A stretch of 64,000 bases of DNA from Shewanella donghaensis (GCF_007567505.1 NZ_CP041783.1:1674001-1738000), one strand, 5' to 3'; positions 9,492-19,163 are shown, counted from the stretch's first letter. Translations and numbers: made by a program. The notes: generated by a model from the sequence alone, not told the origin.

Positions 9492-10922
9492 TTAATCCTT
9501 ACTCATGCCATATTTACGCATTTTTTCAACTAACGTTGTTCTACGGATACCTAACATTTCAGCCGCTCTCGCCACAACACTGTCTTGCTGTTCAAGCGCT
9601 TGACGTATCATATCAATCTCAAGCTCGGCTAAAAGATCCTTAAGATTAACCCCTTCAGGTGGAAGCTCACTTGGAAAACGCGTCTCAGGTAACTCAATTG
9701 GCTCTTCATCACTGAATATCGACGCTAAAGCATCACGCTCTTGTTGTTCTTCACTGATTTCTACGCAGTATTCTGGCACATCAATGTAGCGATACTTTCT
9801 AGGAAGATCATTTACATCGACTAAACCACCAGGGAACAAAATAGTAAGACGTTCAACTAAATTAGATAACTCACGCACATTGCCAGACCAATTGTGTTCT
9901 TTAAGTGACTCAATGGCACGTTGAGTAAAGCGCACTTTACCTCGACCTTCATTAAAAACACGACTCACTAACTCTTGCAGTAAAAGTGGCACATCATCTC
10001 GGCGTTCACTCAACGAAGGCATTTCTATTGGAAACACATTTAATCGATAATAAAGATCTTCACGGAATAGGTTTTCAGTGATCATGTGTTCAAGATCACG
10101 ATGGGTTGCCGCAACCACACGAACATCGGTACTGATAGTTTTAGAGCCACCAACGCGTTCAAACATTTTCTCTTGAAGCACACGCAATAACTTAACTTGC
10201 ATTTGTAAGGGCATGTCACCAATTTCGTCTAAAAACAGTGTGCCGCCCTCAGCAAGTTCAAAACGCCCCTTTCGTGTTGAAATAGCGCCAGTAAAAGAGC
10301 CTTTTTCATGTCCAAACAGTTCACTTTCGAGTAACTCCGGTGGAATAGCGCCACAGTTTACCGGAATAAACGGTCCATCTCTGCGTTCAGACATGTAGTG
10401 GATATTGCGGGCAACGACTTCTTTACCCGTTCCAGACTGACCTAAAACCAACGCAGTGGCATCAGAAGTGGCCACCTGGCTGATTAAGTGCCTGACATTT
10501 GCAATGCCTTCACTGCGCCCGACTAAACTTCTAAATAGTTTTGTTTGGTTCGCACTGGTTTGGGTTTGTGGTTGTTTAGCCTGACCATATACTTGGCAAA
10601 AATGCAGTAATTCCGTTAATTGCGGGTAATTGATGGGTTCTTCAATTGAACCTAAGATATTGACACCTTTGGCAGCACTGTCACCCAACAGCAATACAGG
10701 TTGCCAAGGTATAGAAGACTGGATGTCTTTAATAAACTCTACTGAAGCTGATTCAATATCAACCACTAGAGCTCTGTAACGAGACTCGCGGGTTAAGGGT
10801 GCGAGCTGCTCAGTAGTAATGAGATGATATTGTTCATCTAAAAAATCAAAAATACAACAAAGACGAGACACACGCTCAGAAGGTTCAGCAACAATTAATA
10901 TTCGTTGTTCAATTTGCATCAT
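9492..10922 (-). CDS. flrA: Master flagellar regulator FlrA (FleQ family)
   Basis: A 476-residue sigma-54 activator at the top of the polar flagellar hierarchy. The N-terminal ~110 residues are receiver-like (FleQ domain) without a normal phospho-acceptor pocket. The AAA+ domain has Walker A GQSGTGKE and the loop variant GSFTGA instead of GAFTGA. The C-terminal Fis-type helix-turn-helix is VVARAAEMLGIRRTTLVEKM. The family binds cyclic-di-GMP, which inhibits it; that is family knowledge, not visible here. It is monocistronic, flanked by terminators, with a ~370-base upstream region. Two Met codons start the frame. Confidence 0.96.
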   Translation of the reverse strand: MMQIEQRILIVAEPSERVSRLCCIFDFLDEQYHLITTEQLAPLTRESRYRALVVDIESASVEFIKDIQSSIPWQPVLLLGDSAAKGVNILGSIEEPINYPQLTELLHFCQVYGQAKQPQTQTSANQTKLFRSLVGRSEGIANVRHLISQVATSDATALVLGQSGTGKEVVARNIHYMSERRDGPFIPVNCGAIPPELLESELFGHEKGSFTGAISTRKGRFELAEGGTLFLDEIGDMPLQMQVKLLRVLQEKMFERVGGSKTISTDVRVVAATHRDLEHMITENLFREDLYYRLNVFPIEMPSLSERRDDVPLLLQELVSRVFNEGRGKVRFTQRAIESLKEHNWSGNVRELSNLVERLTILFPGGLVDVNDLPRKYRYIDVPEYCVEISEEQQERDALASIFSDEEPIELPETRFPSELPPEGVNLKDLLAELEIDMIRQALEQQDSVVARAAEMLGIRRTTLVEKMRKYGMSKD

Positions 10923-11302
10923 TAAGAAGGCCAGAGCTCGAGTTATTATTCATTCACCGATATTATCTCGTTATTTGAGATAAAACGAAAGCACCACGTG
11001 AATGTGACTATTACAGGCTATATATAAAAGTCTAATGACAATTTTATAATATAAACACTAACATACCATTTTACAGACACGCTTCTATTACTTTAGCTAT
11101 AAAAATAGACATATGCATAATAATGTTTAAACGAATGTGTAATAGTAAATATTGTATTATCGGCGCATGAGAATCAAGTACCGAATAAGAATATTGTAGC
11201 ATGCTATTGATTTATGGCACTAATAGATGTTTTTATAATCAAGTTTTAAGTCAAAATTAACGAAATGATTTTATAGCTGGTGCTTAGGCATAAATAAGAC
11301 AC
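10923..11302. other. Long AT-rich intergenic region upstream of flrA
   Basis: There are about 380 bases without a gene between flrA and the fliS terminator. This must hold the flrA promoter and operators. I see no open frame and no good sigma-54 or sigma-28 match, which fits a sigma-70-type promoter for the top-level regulator, but I cannot place it with confidence. Confidence 0.5.
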
Positions 11303-11330
11303 AAAAAAGGCGCTAAAAGCGCCTATTTTT
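11303..11330 (-). terminator. Rho-independent terminator after fliS
   Basis: The stem AGGCGC/GCGCCT with a 5-base loop is followed on the minus strand by a T-rich tract. It sits 11 bases past the fliS stop and ends the flaG-fliD-fliT-like-fliS transcript. Confidence 0.85.
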
Positions 11331-11340
11331 ACATCTCACC

Positions 11341-11745
11341 TTAACTGGCTTCAGAAGTCATATGATGCATGTCTTTTGGAATAGCATCCCAGCCTTCTTT
11401 GATGGTCCTGAGTATTGAAGTGACATCATCAATCGCGGCTACATCATTATTCATGTTGGCTTCAGATACACGACGCAACATAAAGTCATATAAATCACTT
11501 AAATTGCTTGCTACGGAATCTTGAACATCCATATTTAAGCTACCATTTAAACCATTAATGATCCCAATAGCTTTATTAATGAATATGCCTTTACTTGCAA
11601 GATCATTATTCTCAATAGCATAGCGGCTTTGAGCTAAACGCAGTAATGCGCCATCAAACATCATTTGTATAATTCTGTGCGGAGAAGCAACTGCTATCTC
11701 ACTATCTAAAGAGACTTTACGATAAGACTTTATTGATCCTCTCAT
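11341..11745 (-). CDS. fliS: Flagellin export chaperone FliS
   Basis: FliS binds the C-terminus of newly made flagellin and prevents premature polymerisation in the cytoplasm. This ~134-residue protein has the typical RGSIKSYRKVSLDSEIAVASPHRIIQMMFDGAL start and a C-terminal helix with W (EGWDAI). A GTG three codons upstream lies inside the Shine-Dalgarno AAAAGGTGG, so the ATG at 11745 is the start. It is the last gene of the flaG-fliD operon. Confidence 0.95.
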   Translation of the reverse strand: MRGSIKSYRKVSLDSEIAVASPHRIIQMMFDGALLRLAQSRYAIENNDLASKGIFINKAIGIINGLNGSLNMDVQDSVASNLSDLYDFMLRRVSEANMNNDVAAIDDVTSILRTIKEGWDAIPKDMHHMTSEAS

Positions 11746-11757
11746 AGGAACCACCTT

Positions 11758-12072
11758 TTACTTATTTGCATCAACGGATTGATATAGATTTATCTGGCGC
11801 TGATTTTTCTTTCTGAGATTAAGCAAAGATTGAATATGTGAAAGTACTTTACTGGCGCGTTTTTCAAAAGCTTGAGTAATCAATAATTGCTCATTCAAAA
11901 CAGTTCGAACCACTTCAATATTGTCATCTTTAAAATCATCAAGTAAAATTTGACGCTTCTGCACCAACTCCTGCAATTTTAATACCAGCTCATCAGACTT
12001 TTCATCTTCTGAAGGTAAGTTTTCTAGTTCATTAAGCGTATCATCGACACGTTGATTAATATTTTCTAGCAA
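11758..12072 (-). CDS. FliT-like flagellar chaperone (Vibrio FlaI position)
   Basis: A 104-residue, wholly helical and charged protein between fliD and fliS, where Vibrio has FlaI and enterics have FliT. FliT-type proteins chaperone the cap protein FliD. No motif is diagnostic at this length and sequence identity is probably low, so the role is inferred from size, helical character and gene order. It is 12 bases from fliS and 15 from fliD, clearly in the same operon. Confidence 0.75.
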   Translation of the reverse strand: MLENINQRVDDTLNELENLPSEDEKSDELVLKLQELVQKRQILLDDFKDDNIEVVRTVLNEQLLITQAFEKRASKVLSHIQSLLNLRKKNQRQINLYQSVDANK

Positions 12073-12087
12073 CGGAATACCCTAAAT

Positions 12088-13455
12088 TTATGATTGAGGA
12101 ACAACGCCAGGTAAAGAGTTAAGTCTATCCACCAAACCTGAACTCTGTTGATTCATTTGTGCGACAATTAAATCCATCGCATTAAATTGTTTGAACAATC
12201 TTGCTTCTAGCATCTCCATTTTCAAACTAAATGATTCACGTTGATCATCTAAACGGCTTTGCTCTTTCGTTAAACTGGTGTTGCGGCTATCAATTAAGCC
12301 TCCAGACTCAACATAGCTCTCAACGAGTGTATCTAATCGATTAGCAATACCGGTATCAGGAGAAGCAAATAAACCTTCAACTAAATTCATATCTTCGCTA
12401 ATGATTTTATCCAGCTTAGTGCTATCAATTGACAGTTTTCCGTAACGGTCCGTTTCAATACCAATATCATAAAGTGCGGTAGAACTGCCATCGACATCGA
12501 CTCGAGTACTAATAACACTGCGCATTTGTGACTCTATTGAGCGTATCATTGAGTCACCTTGTAAAGCGGCAGCTTCCTCATTTTCTACATCATATTTCGA
12601 AAGACTACTAATGGAATCGACTAAACTGTTGTATGCATCAACAAAACCTTGAATATTGTCTTTTACGCTTTCATCATCTTGTTCTATTTTTAATGTAGAT
12701 GTCTTACTCATATCAGCTTCGGTCAGTGATAAAGTTACTCCGACAATGGCATCCTTAACTTCATTAGACTGTGAAGTCACTTTTTGCCCATCAATGTAGA
12801 CTATTGAATTTTTTGCATCACTCAATGTGGTCAAATTACCCGCACCAAACATATCATTTAAGCCAGAGCCTGCAGTGTCATTTGCAACCACAGAAACTTC
12901 GTTATCGGTTCCAGTTTCATCAGAACTAAATACCAACCGACTGCCAGCGTCACTTGTAATAATGGTGGCCGTAATTCCTGAATTATCATCAGCGCTATTA
13001 ATTTTATCTGCAATATCTTTAAGGCTATCGGTTGCTTCTATATCAACTGAAAACGCTTCACCATTTACCGATAAATCGAGGCTACCTTGACCAACAGCAG
13101 ACGTTGCATCAGCAACATTCGTTCCTGCAATTTTATGCGAGGAAGCTAATTGCTCCACTTGAATTTGATAGTTGCCAGTCTGCGCAGTTTTGTCAGCTGT
13201 AGCACCAAAATAAATGCTGTCACCCGTTGAGACATTTCTAATATTCAAAGAGTCTGGATCAGTTAATTTTTCTAAAGCATCTTGGAACGTGGCTAACTTA
13301 CTTTTTAAAGTACCTATACCAGAAACTTTAGATTCAATGGTTTCTTCCGTTTTATCAAATAATGCTTCTTTAGGAAGCTTTTCGGCATCAACTAACACAC
13401 CAACAATAGTGTTAATATCTAATCCAGATCCAATACCGGTTGCTGTTAATGCCAT
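12088..13455 (-). CDS. fliD: Flagellar filament cap protein FliD
   Basis: This 455-residue protein caps the filament and promotes flagellin folding at the tip. The N-terminal FliD_N motif (GIGSGLDINTIVGVLVDAEK) and the C-terminal coiled region (RLDDQRESFSLKMEMLEARLFKQFNAMDLIVAQMN) are both present. The central part is Ser/Thr/Asp-rich and variable, as expected for surface-exposed domains D2/D3. It lies in the flaG-fliD-fliT-like-fliS operon. Confidence 0.96.
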   Translation of the reverse strand: MALTATGIGSGLDINTIVGVLVDAEKLPKEALFDKTEETIESKVSGIGTLKSKLATFQDALEKLTDPDSLNIRNVSTGDSIYFGATADKTAQTGNYQIQVEQLASSHKIAGTNVADATSAVGQGSLDLSVNGEAFSVDIEATDSLKDIADKINSADDNSGITATIITSDAGSRLVFSSDETGTDNEVSVVANDTAGSGLNDMFGAGNLTTLSDAKNSIVYIDGQKVTSQSNEVKDAIVGVTLSLTEADMSKTSTLKIEQDDESVKDNIQGFVDAYNSLVDSISSLSKYDVENEEAAALQGDSMIRSIESQMRSVISTRVDVDGSSTALYDIGIETDRYGKLSIDSTKLDKIISEDMNLVEGLFASPDTGIANRLDTLVESYVESGGLIDSRNTSLTKEQSRLDDQRESFSLKMEMLEARLFKQFNAMDLIVAQMNQQSSGLVDRLNSLPGVVPQS

Positions 13456-13490
13456 GATGTGCTCCTAAAATGCTACTAGCTAATTTTGAC

Positions 13491-13880
13491 TTACGCTTCT
13501 GTTTTAAGCAAAAAACCAGCCACTTCTGCTAATTTTTGCGATAATTCTAATGCTTCTTCATTTGGAATTTGACGAATAATATCGCCAGAGTCAAGATCGA
13601 GAACATTGACGATTTGCTTACCCGACTCATCATCAATTTTAAAGGCTAATCCTTTACGCATCAGTGATACCATGCTATTGAGTTCATCAACGAGTTCTGC
13701 AACCTCAACATCTTTGGGCTTTTCTTTTGCCGTTTCTTCTGTGAGCGATTCAGCCTTAGCCAATTCGGACACTTTAAACTTGTCTTCATTGTCTTTAATG
13801 TTATTTTCAGCTAATCGCTGAGTTCCTATATAGTCAGATACAACTTGTTGAGGACCATTAACATTTAATTCCATAGTCAT
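13491..13880 (-). CDS. flaG: Flagellar protein FlaG
   Basis: A 129-residue protein with the conserved FlaG C-terminal domain (LAFKIDDESGKQIVNVLDLDSGDIIRQIPNEEAL). FlaG influences filament length in polar flagellates; its mechanism is not well defined. A GGGGG tract seven bases ahead of the ATG at 13880 supports this start over the Met two codons later. It begins the flaG-fliD-fliS operon, just downstream of the flagellin terminator. Confidence 0.93.
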   Translation of the reverse strand: MTMELNVNGPQQVVSDYIGTQRLAENNIKDNEDKFKVSELAKAESLTEETAKEKPKDVEVAELVDELNSMVSLMRKGLAFKIDDESGKQIVNVLDLDSGDIIRQIPNEEALELSQKLAEVAGFLLKTEA

Positions 13881-13914
13881 ATTATACCCCCAGAAAAAAC
13901 AATTTGATTAAAAA

Positions 13915-13941
13915 AAGGGAGATTCTAGTAGAATCTCCCTT
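13915..13941 (-). terminator. Rho-independent terminator after the downstream flagellin
   Basis: A perfect 10-bp stem AGGGAGATTC/GAATCTCCCT with a 5-base loop is followed on the minus strand by seven T. It lies 41 bases past the flagellin stop. Confidence 0.92.
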
Positions 13942-13981
13942 CTTTAAATCGTTTTTAATCGAACTTTAGCTTACTTTTCGA

Positions 13982-14800
13982 TTAAAGAAGAGATAATGCT
14001 ATTTGCGGCAGTTGGTTCGCTTGAGCCAACATAGAAGAACCTGTTTGCTGTAGAACTTGGTTCTTGGTCATTTCAGCCGTTTCTTTCGCGAAATCGACAT
14101 CAACAATACGGCTCTTAGCATCTGCAACGTTCGCCTGAGTATTTGCACTGTTAGCAATGTTGTGTGCTAAGCGGTTTTGTTTTGCACCTAAATCAGCACG
14201 TTGAGTATCAATAGAAGTGATAGCTGCATCGATTGCAGTTAAAGAGGCTGAACGACCTGCTGATGTCGCATTAGTCAAAGCGCCGACAGCCAATGAGCTA
14301 GCATCAGTTTTCTTAACACTGATAGTAATATTTTCGCCAGCCTGATGACCTACCTGGAAGTTTTTACCGCCAGAGAATCCACCATCCATTAATTTGGTAT
14401 CACCAAAAGCGGTGTTATTGCCGATTTCTGTAATTTCTAGAGCTAATTCGTCCATTTCAGATTTAATTGCTGTTAAATCTGCTGTGCTGTTTGCACCGTT
14501 TTCTGATTGTACCGTTAGGTCACGCATACGCTGAAGCATGTTTGTTTGCTCTTGCATTGCACCTTCAGAGATTTGTGCAATTGAAATGGCATCGTTAGCA
14601 TTACGCATACCAACTTCCAAACCTCTAACCTGAGAATTCAAACGGTTTGAAATTGCTAAACCAGCAGCATCATCTTTTGCACTATTAATACGTAAACCTG
14701 AAGACAAACGCTCCATTGAGGTAGCAAGACCATTTGTTGACGAGTTAAGGTTCTTTTGTGCTTTCATTGACGTTACGTTTGTATTTACTGTAATAGCCAT
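13982..14800 (-). CDS. fliC: Flagellin (downstream copy)
   Basis: A 272-residue flagellin: conserved D0/D1 at the N-terminus ([19 protein letters not shown]...), a very short central region and a conserved C-terminus ([16 protein letters not shown]). It is nearly identical to the neighbouring flagellin at the ends, with differences in the centre. The small size is typical of Shewanella polar flagellins. Ser/Thr residues of the central region (about 120-190) are candidate sites for pseudaminic acid, given the pse locus nearby. It has its own sigma-28 promoter and terminator. Confidence 0.97.
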   Translation of the reverse strand: MAITVNTNVTSMKAQKNLNSSTNGLATSMERLSSGLRINSAKDDAAGLAISNRLNSQVRGLEVGMRNANDAISIAQISEGAMQEQTNMLQRMRDLTVQSENGANSTADLTAIKSEMDELALEITEIGNNTAFGDTKLMDGGFSGGKNFQVGHQAGENITISVKKTDASSLAVGALTNATSAGRSASLTAIDAAITSIDTQRADLGAKQNRLAHNIANSANTQANVADAKSRIVDVDFAKETAEMTKNQVLQQTGSSMLAQANQLPQIALSLL

Positions 14801-14819
14801 AATTTGATTCCTCTTTATA

Positions 14820-14856
14820 CCTGGCTTTAAAACATTGCCTGTCTAGTGTCGCCAGG
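14820..14856 (-). other. Inverted repeat in the 5' leader of the downstream flagellin
   Basis: Six-base arms CCTGGC and GCCAGG are separated by 25 bases, between the sigma-28 promoter and the start codon. They could form a leader hairpin affecting mRNA stability or translation. No T tract, so not a terminator. Confidence 0.4.
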
Positions 14857-14880
14857 CGGGTCTATTGGGTTACAAATACT

Positions 14881-14907
14881 GTAACGGCAGCATGTTTTTA
14901 TTCTTTA
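14881..14907 (-). promoter_or_regulatory. Sigma-28 (FliA) promoter of the downstream flagellin
   Basis: On the minus strand: TAAAG, 14 bases, then GCCGTTAC. This matches the FliA consensus TAAAG(TTT)-N11-GCCGATAA with exact spacing and one or two mismatches in the -10. It is about 80-107 bases upstream of the flagellin start. Confidence 0.85.
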
Positions 14908-15005
14908 GCTTTTTTTTTAAACAATTTGAATTTTTATGAATAATAACGCGCTAAACCCTAGATATAGCGGGTAATTTTCACAATAGAAAAATTAAATTTC
15001 AAGCA

Positions 15006-15042
15006 AAAAAAATCCATCATAAAAAATTATGATGGATTTTAA
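15006..15042 (-). terminator. Rho-independent terminator after the upstream flagellin
   Basis: A 12-bp stem AAAATCCATCAT/ATGATGGATTTT with an 8-base A/T loop and T run on the minus strand, 26 bases past the stop of the upstream flagellin. The two flagellins therefore appear to be separate transcripts. Confidence 0.85.
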
Positions 15043-15067
15043 AGAGTAAAACTAAAGAGCCAATAAC

Positions 15068-15889
15068 TTATCCCAGTAGAGATAACGCAACTTGAGGTAA
15101 CTGATTTGCTTGCGCAAGCATCGAACTACCTGTTTGTTGCAGAACTTGGTTCTTGGTCATTTCAGCTGTTTCTTTGGCGAAATCCACATCCACAATACGA
15201 CTCTTAGCATCAGCTACGTTAGCTTGGGTATTCGCGCTATTAGCAATGTTATGGGCTAGACGGTTCTGCTTTGCACCTAAATCAGCACGTTGTCCGTCAA
15301 TTGTTTTAATCGCTGCATCAATATTTGTTAAAGATGCGCTTCTTCCAGCTGAAGTCGCATTCGTAAGAGCACCAACAGCCAAACTTGATGAGTCAATTTT
15401 ATTTACGCTAATTGAAATACTTTCACCGGCCTGATGGCCTACCTGGAAAGTCTTACCAGCAGAAAAACCACCATCCATTAATTTCGTATCACCAAAAGCA
15501 GTATTGTTACCGATTTCAGTTATTTCTAATGCTAGCTCATCCATCTCAGCTTTAATCGATAATAAATCTTGCGTACTGTTTGCACCATTTTCAGATTGAA
15601 TAGTTAAGTCACGCATACGTTGCAACATATTAGTTTGCTCTTGCATCGCACCTTCAGCAATTTGAGCAATCGATATTGCATCGTTAGCATTTCGCATACC
15701 AACTTCTAAGCCGCGAACTTGTGAGTTCAAGCGATTAGAGATTGCAAGACCTGCAGCATCGTCTTTCGCACTATTAATACGTAGACCAGATGATAAACGC
15801 TCCATCGAGGTTGAAAGCCCCTGAGTTGAACTATTTAAGTTTTTTTGCGCTTTCATTGACGTTACGTTGGTATTTACTGTAATAGCCAT
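15068..15889 (-). CDS. fliC: Flagellin (upstream copy)
   Basis: A 273-residue flagellin, with the same domain plan as the copy at 13982 and an extra C-terminal Gly. The first ~100 and last ~80 residues differ from that copy at only a handful of positions; most changes lie around residues 120-200. Shewanella commonly has two such flagellins (FlaA and FlaB) of unequal abundance. No clear sigma-28 box is visible upstream, unlike the other copy, suggesting different regulation. The Shine-Dalgarno is GAGGA seven bases before the ATG. Confidence 0.97.
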   Translation of the reverse strand: MAITVNTNVTSMKAQKNLNSSTQGLSTSMERLSSGLRINSAKDDAAGLAISNRLNSQVRGLEVGMRNANDAISIAQIAEGAMQEQTNMLQRMRDLTIQSENGANSTQDLLSIKAEMDELALEITEIGNNTAFGDTKLMDGGFSAGKTFQVGHQAGESISISVNKIDSSSLAVGALTNATSAGRSASLTNIDAAIKTIDGQRADLGAKQNRLAHNIANSANTQANVADAKSRIVDVDFAKETAEMTKNQVLQQTGSSMLAQANQLPQVALSLLG

Positions 15890-15916
15890 ATATAAATCCT
15901 CATTCTTAGTTTTGTT

Positions 15917-15937
15917 GCCAAGACTTTGGAGCTTGGC
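15917..15937 (-). other. Inverted repeat in the 5' leader of the upstream flagellin
   Basis: Perfect 6-bp arms GCCAAG/CTTGGC with a 9-base loop, 28-48 bases upstream of the flagellin start. Comparable in placement to the repeat in the other flagellin leader; a possible regulatory hairpin or protein-binding site. Confidence 0.4.
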
Positions 15938-15996
15938 TAAATATTACAATTTAACGATTAATTCTTTATTCACTCGATCTTGCTCAATACATCTCT

Positions 15997-16041
15997 TTTG
16001 ATGTATTCAAACTAGACGTAGTCAAACTAGATGTAGTCAAA
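15997..16041 (-). repeat. Three tandem 15-bp units across the flgL stop codon
   Basis: Read on the minus strand, TTTGACTACATCTAG is followed by TTTGACTACGTCTAG and then a third, diverged unit. The unit encodes FDYI/V plus a stop, so the end of flgL and its stop codon have been duplicated downstream in frame. Confidence 0.8.
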
Positions 16042-17229
16042 TAGTGAAATTGACCCTACTTTTGCAAAAACACTCGATACTGCATTAAGTGCTAGTTGCT
16101 GCTTTTCAAACTCTGTAATTGCGGCGGCATAATCCAAATCTTCTAACATGGACAGTGCGCTACCATTTACAATTTTTTCTTCAGCATGATTAGTCTCAAT
16201 GCTTTCTAAACCTTTTAAACTGTTACCAGCGACACTTCTTCCAACACTGACTTGTTTTTGACCACTATCAATACTATTCAATAGTTGTGCCAACTTTGAG
16301 TTTCCTTCTGGTGTATCTGCCAAATCCGGATCTTCTAACAAAGCAATGGCGCTATTAAGCTCATCAAGGATACTCACCGTAGCTTGAGGCTCCATGGTAA
16401 AACTATCGCCCGCAACAGGCTCTCCAGAGAGCTGAACTTCAATGCCATTAAACGAAACTGGTGTGCTCGGGTCAAAATTTGGAACTGTAGATACAACAGC
16501 GCCATTAGAGTCTAAAATGTTAAGATCGACATCAGAACCATTGGCAACAAAATTAAAAGTATAAGTATCCTCAACATAGGTTGACGGATCGACTATGCTG
16601 GCACTATCAACTAAAAAGTCACCTTGTTGCGACGGCAAATAATTGACGCCATAATCACCTAAAGGGTTAGGTGCATTCATAAAGATGCTATCACCAGGGA
16701 CATTAGTCCCAACTGTTACCCCTGAAGCGACAATACTTTGTCTCACTCCAGAGTCGCCGCTATAAACAATTTCACCATTATTATTGAATGCAAATGGTGG
16801 CGTATTTGTTTTGGTGCCAGAAAACAGATAATTACCTGATTCATCTTTAGCATTCGCGATTGATAACAACTCATCTAAGCTCGTTCTCATTTCATCGGCA
16901 ACCATTTGCCGCTCGCTTTGCGATAAACTGCCGTTTGCGCCTTTTTGTAACTGTTGACGCATGCTATCAATCAGGGTTTCAGTGCTACCAATTTTAGATT
17001 CGGTAACACCTAATCTATTTTTCGCATAGTCAATATTTTTGACATATTGATCAACCAGAGTATTTTTTTGTTTTAAATTATCAATACCAATAGCGGCTAC
17101 CGGATCATCTCCAGCAGTATTGACTTTTTTGCCACTGGCTAGCTGCTCTAATATTTTATTTGTTGCCGACTGACCCTTAGTTAAACTTTGGGTATTTTGC
17201 TGAAACATTTGCGCAGTTGAAATTCGCAT
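16027..17229 (-). CDS. flgL: Hook-filament junction protein FlgL (HAP3)
   Basis: A 400-residue flagellin-like junction protein. The N-terminus (MRISTAQMFQQNTQSLTKGQSATNK) and C-terminus (DLDYAAAITEFEKQQLALNAVSSVFAKV) carry the D0-like helices. FlgL sits between FlgK and the filament. It follows flgK by 11 bases, so the two are one transcript. The last codons (FDYI-stop) are repeated just past the stop, see the repeat entry. Confidence 0.95.
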   Translation of the reverse strand: MRISTAQMFQQNTQSLTKGQSATNKILEQLASGKKVNTAGDDPVAAIGIDNLKQKNTLVDQYVKNIDYAKNRLGVTESKIGSTETLIDSMRQQLQKGANGSLSQSERQMVADEMRTSLDELLSIANAKDESGNYLFSGTKTNTPPFAFNNNGEIVYSGDSGVRQSIVASGVTVGTNVPGDSIFMNAPNPLGDYGVNYLPSQQGDFLVDSASIVDPSTYVEDTYTFNFVANGSDVDLNILDSNGAVVSTVPNFDPSTPVSFNGIEVQLSGEPVAGDSFTMEPQATVSILDELNSAIALLEDPDLADTPEGNSKLAQLLNSIDSGQKQVSVGRSVAGNSLKGLESIETNHAEEKIVNGSALSMLEDLDYAAAITEFEKQQLALNAVSSVFAKVGSISLFDYI

Positions 17230-17240
17230 AACCTAATCTC

Positions 17241-19163
17241 CTAACGAACTGAGCTAATTAATGAGTCAAACATCTGCTGCGCAGTTGTCATTATTCGAGC
17301 AGAAGCTTGATAAGCTTGCTGAAAACGCATTAAGTTTGCCGCTTCTTCATCTAAATTCACTCCAGACTCACTTTGCACACGATTATAAGCTTGCTGATAA
17401 ACCGCTTCGTTTGAGGATAAACTCACTGTTGCCGCTTTAGCTTTACTGGCCACATCCAATTTTGAGCCTTCAAACACACCATCCAAAGTCGATGAGCCAT
17501 TGTTCATGAGTTTCGCATCAGATAATTTAGCCATTTCAATGGCATTACTGTTATCACCTTCAGCAAATGATAAATCAAAGGTATAGCGATCTGTTACACC
17601 AGCAACTGAGGTATCATTTACTTCAAAACTAAAGCCAAAAGGGGTATCTATTTGTGGTGGCGTAAACGCAGTAGGAGCACCGACAGTATTGCCATCAGTG
17701 TCATATACCTGATAAGTATTGTTAGCAGTGTCGACTTCAACAGTTAATTCACTACCTGTTTCAGGGAAACCACTAACACTGCGATCAATGCCATTAAGTT
17801 TGACACTGGTGTAGCCTGAATTAGCATCATCAGCGGTTATGGTTGAGCCCGCTGCTGCAATCCCTCTAGGATCGGTCATGTCAACACTAATACCCGCTGC
17901 AGCCCCTGCATTAGGTCTAATTTCAAAACGGTCCCCGTCAGCAAAACTACCAGAGTCAATTTGAATACTAAAACCATCGGCGCCTTCAAGCTGACCATTG
18001 TTGAGGGTTAATGGTTGAGTTTTACCGGTTTGGGTGTCTTTTAATTCGTAAGTTGATGGCGCAGTAAATGACAACTCGTATGAATTCCCCGTTAACTGGC
18101 CAACATCATCAATATTGACTTTTAATGCGGCTGTACCAGTATTGTTTTCGTATGCACCAACACGTCCTGACGACATCTTCGGATCATTAATATCTGTAAA
18201 AATATTACTGCCTATATTGCCATCTAAATCAAAGCCGTTTTGTTGCATTTCATTAAATGCATCAGCAATGCCCAATGCTAGTTGACCTAATTCTTGAGCA
18301 ACAGGAACCAATGTGTCATCTCGAAACTTAAACAATTCCCCTAGTTGGCCACCTAATTTTGAACCATCTATCACTAAGGTATTGTTACCACTAGATGTGG
18401 TTAATCTAGGTTCATTTGGGTAAGGGTCACCTGTGGTTATGCCTACTTGCATAGACACTTCACCCGAGACCAGCATAACTGAACCGCCCAACATGACGCT
18501 TTTAGCCCCATTTTCGAGAGGAATGACATTAACTTCAGAATATTCGCTTAGCTCTAAAATTAATGCGTCTTGTTTATCTAATAGCTGGCTATCCATAACC
18601 GGTGATTTCATTAGCTCTAAATTAATATTTGCTAACTCTGAACTAATCTCATTGATACGATCTGCCACTGCACCAATTTGAGAATTAGTTTGTTTCATTT
18701 GAGAGTCTAGATGGGACTGCATTTGGTTCAGACTCGTCGCCGCTTGTTCTGCAGCACCTAACATACTGTTACGCAAGCCTATGTCTGAGGGTAAATCAGA
18801 AACACTATTAATACTCGCAAAAAAATCATTCAACCTACCAGGCACCATAGAGCCTATTTGTGAATAAAGCTGGTCCATTTCGGTCATTTTGCTATAGCGG
18901 GTTTCTGCACCACTCATTGATGTTTGACCAATACGAAGTTCTCTTGCGGCGTACTCGTTGTAAACCCTTTTCACATCAGAAACATAAGTACCTTGGCCGT
19001 AAAAGCTATTACCGATTTGTTGGGATTCTAACGTTGATTGCTCAGCGACTTGACGGTGATAACCGACAGTATTGGCATTCGAAATATTGTTACTGGTTAC
19101 GCCCATTTGTGATTGAGCAGCTAGGACACCAGAACGGGCAATGTTTAATAAATCAATAGCCAT
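17241..19163 (-). CDS. flgK: Hook-associated protein FlgK (HAP1)
   Basis: A 640-residue hook-filament junction protein. The N-terminal rod/hook motif (SGVLAAQSQMGVTSNNISNANTVGYHRQ) and the C-terminal motif (SGVNLDEEAANLMRFQQAYQASARIMTTAQQMFDSLI) are complete. The insert in the middle is variable. Its ATG shares a base with the flgJ stop (19163), so it is translationally coupled to flgJ and followed closely by flgL. Confidence 0.97.
   Translation of the reverse strand: MAIDLLNIARSGVLAAQSQMGVTSNNISNANTVGYHRQVAEQSTLESQQIGNSFYGQGTYVSDVKRVYNEYAARELRIGQTSMSGAETRYSKMTEMDQLYSQIGSMVPGRLNDFFASINSVSDLPSDIGLRNSMLGAAEQAATSLNQMQSHLDSQMKQTNSQIGAVADRINEISSELANINLELMKSPVMDSQLLDKQDALILELSEYSEVNVIPLENGAKSVMLGGSVMLVSGEVSMQVGITTGDPYPNEPRLTTSSGNNTLVIDGSKLGGQLGELFKFRDDTLVPVAQELGQLALGIADAFNEMQQNGFDLDGNIGSNIFTDINDPKMSSGRVGAYENNTGTAALKVNIDDVGQLTGNSYELSFTAPSTYELKDTQTGKTQPLTLNNGQLEGADGFSIQIDSGSFADGDRFEIRPNAGAAAGISVDMTDPRGIAAAGSTITADDANSGYTSVKLNGIDRSVSGFPETGSELTVEVDTANNTYQVYDTDGNTVGAPTAFTPPQIDTPFGFSFEVNDTSVAGVTDRYTFDLSFAEGDNSNAIEMAKLSDAKLMNNGSSTLDGVFEGSKLDVASKAKAATVSLSSNEAVYQQAYNRVQSESGVNLDEEAANLMRFQQAYQASARIMTTAQQMFDSLISSVR

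Noticed and set aside
15153-15434. Plus-strand 93-codon frame inside the upstream flagellin
   Set aside because: Shadow frame antisense to a highly conserved flagellin.
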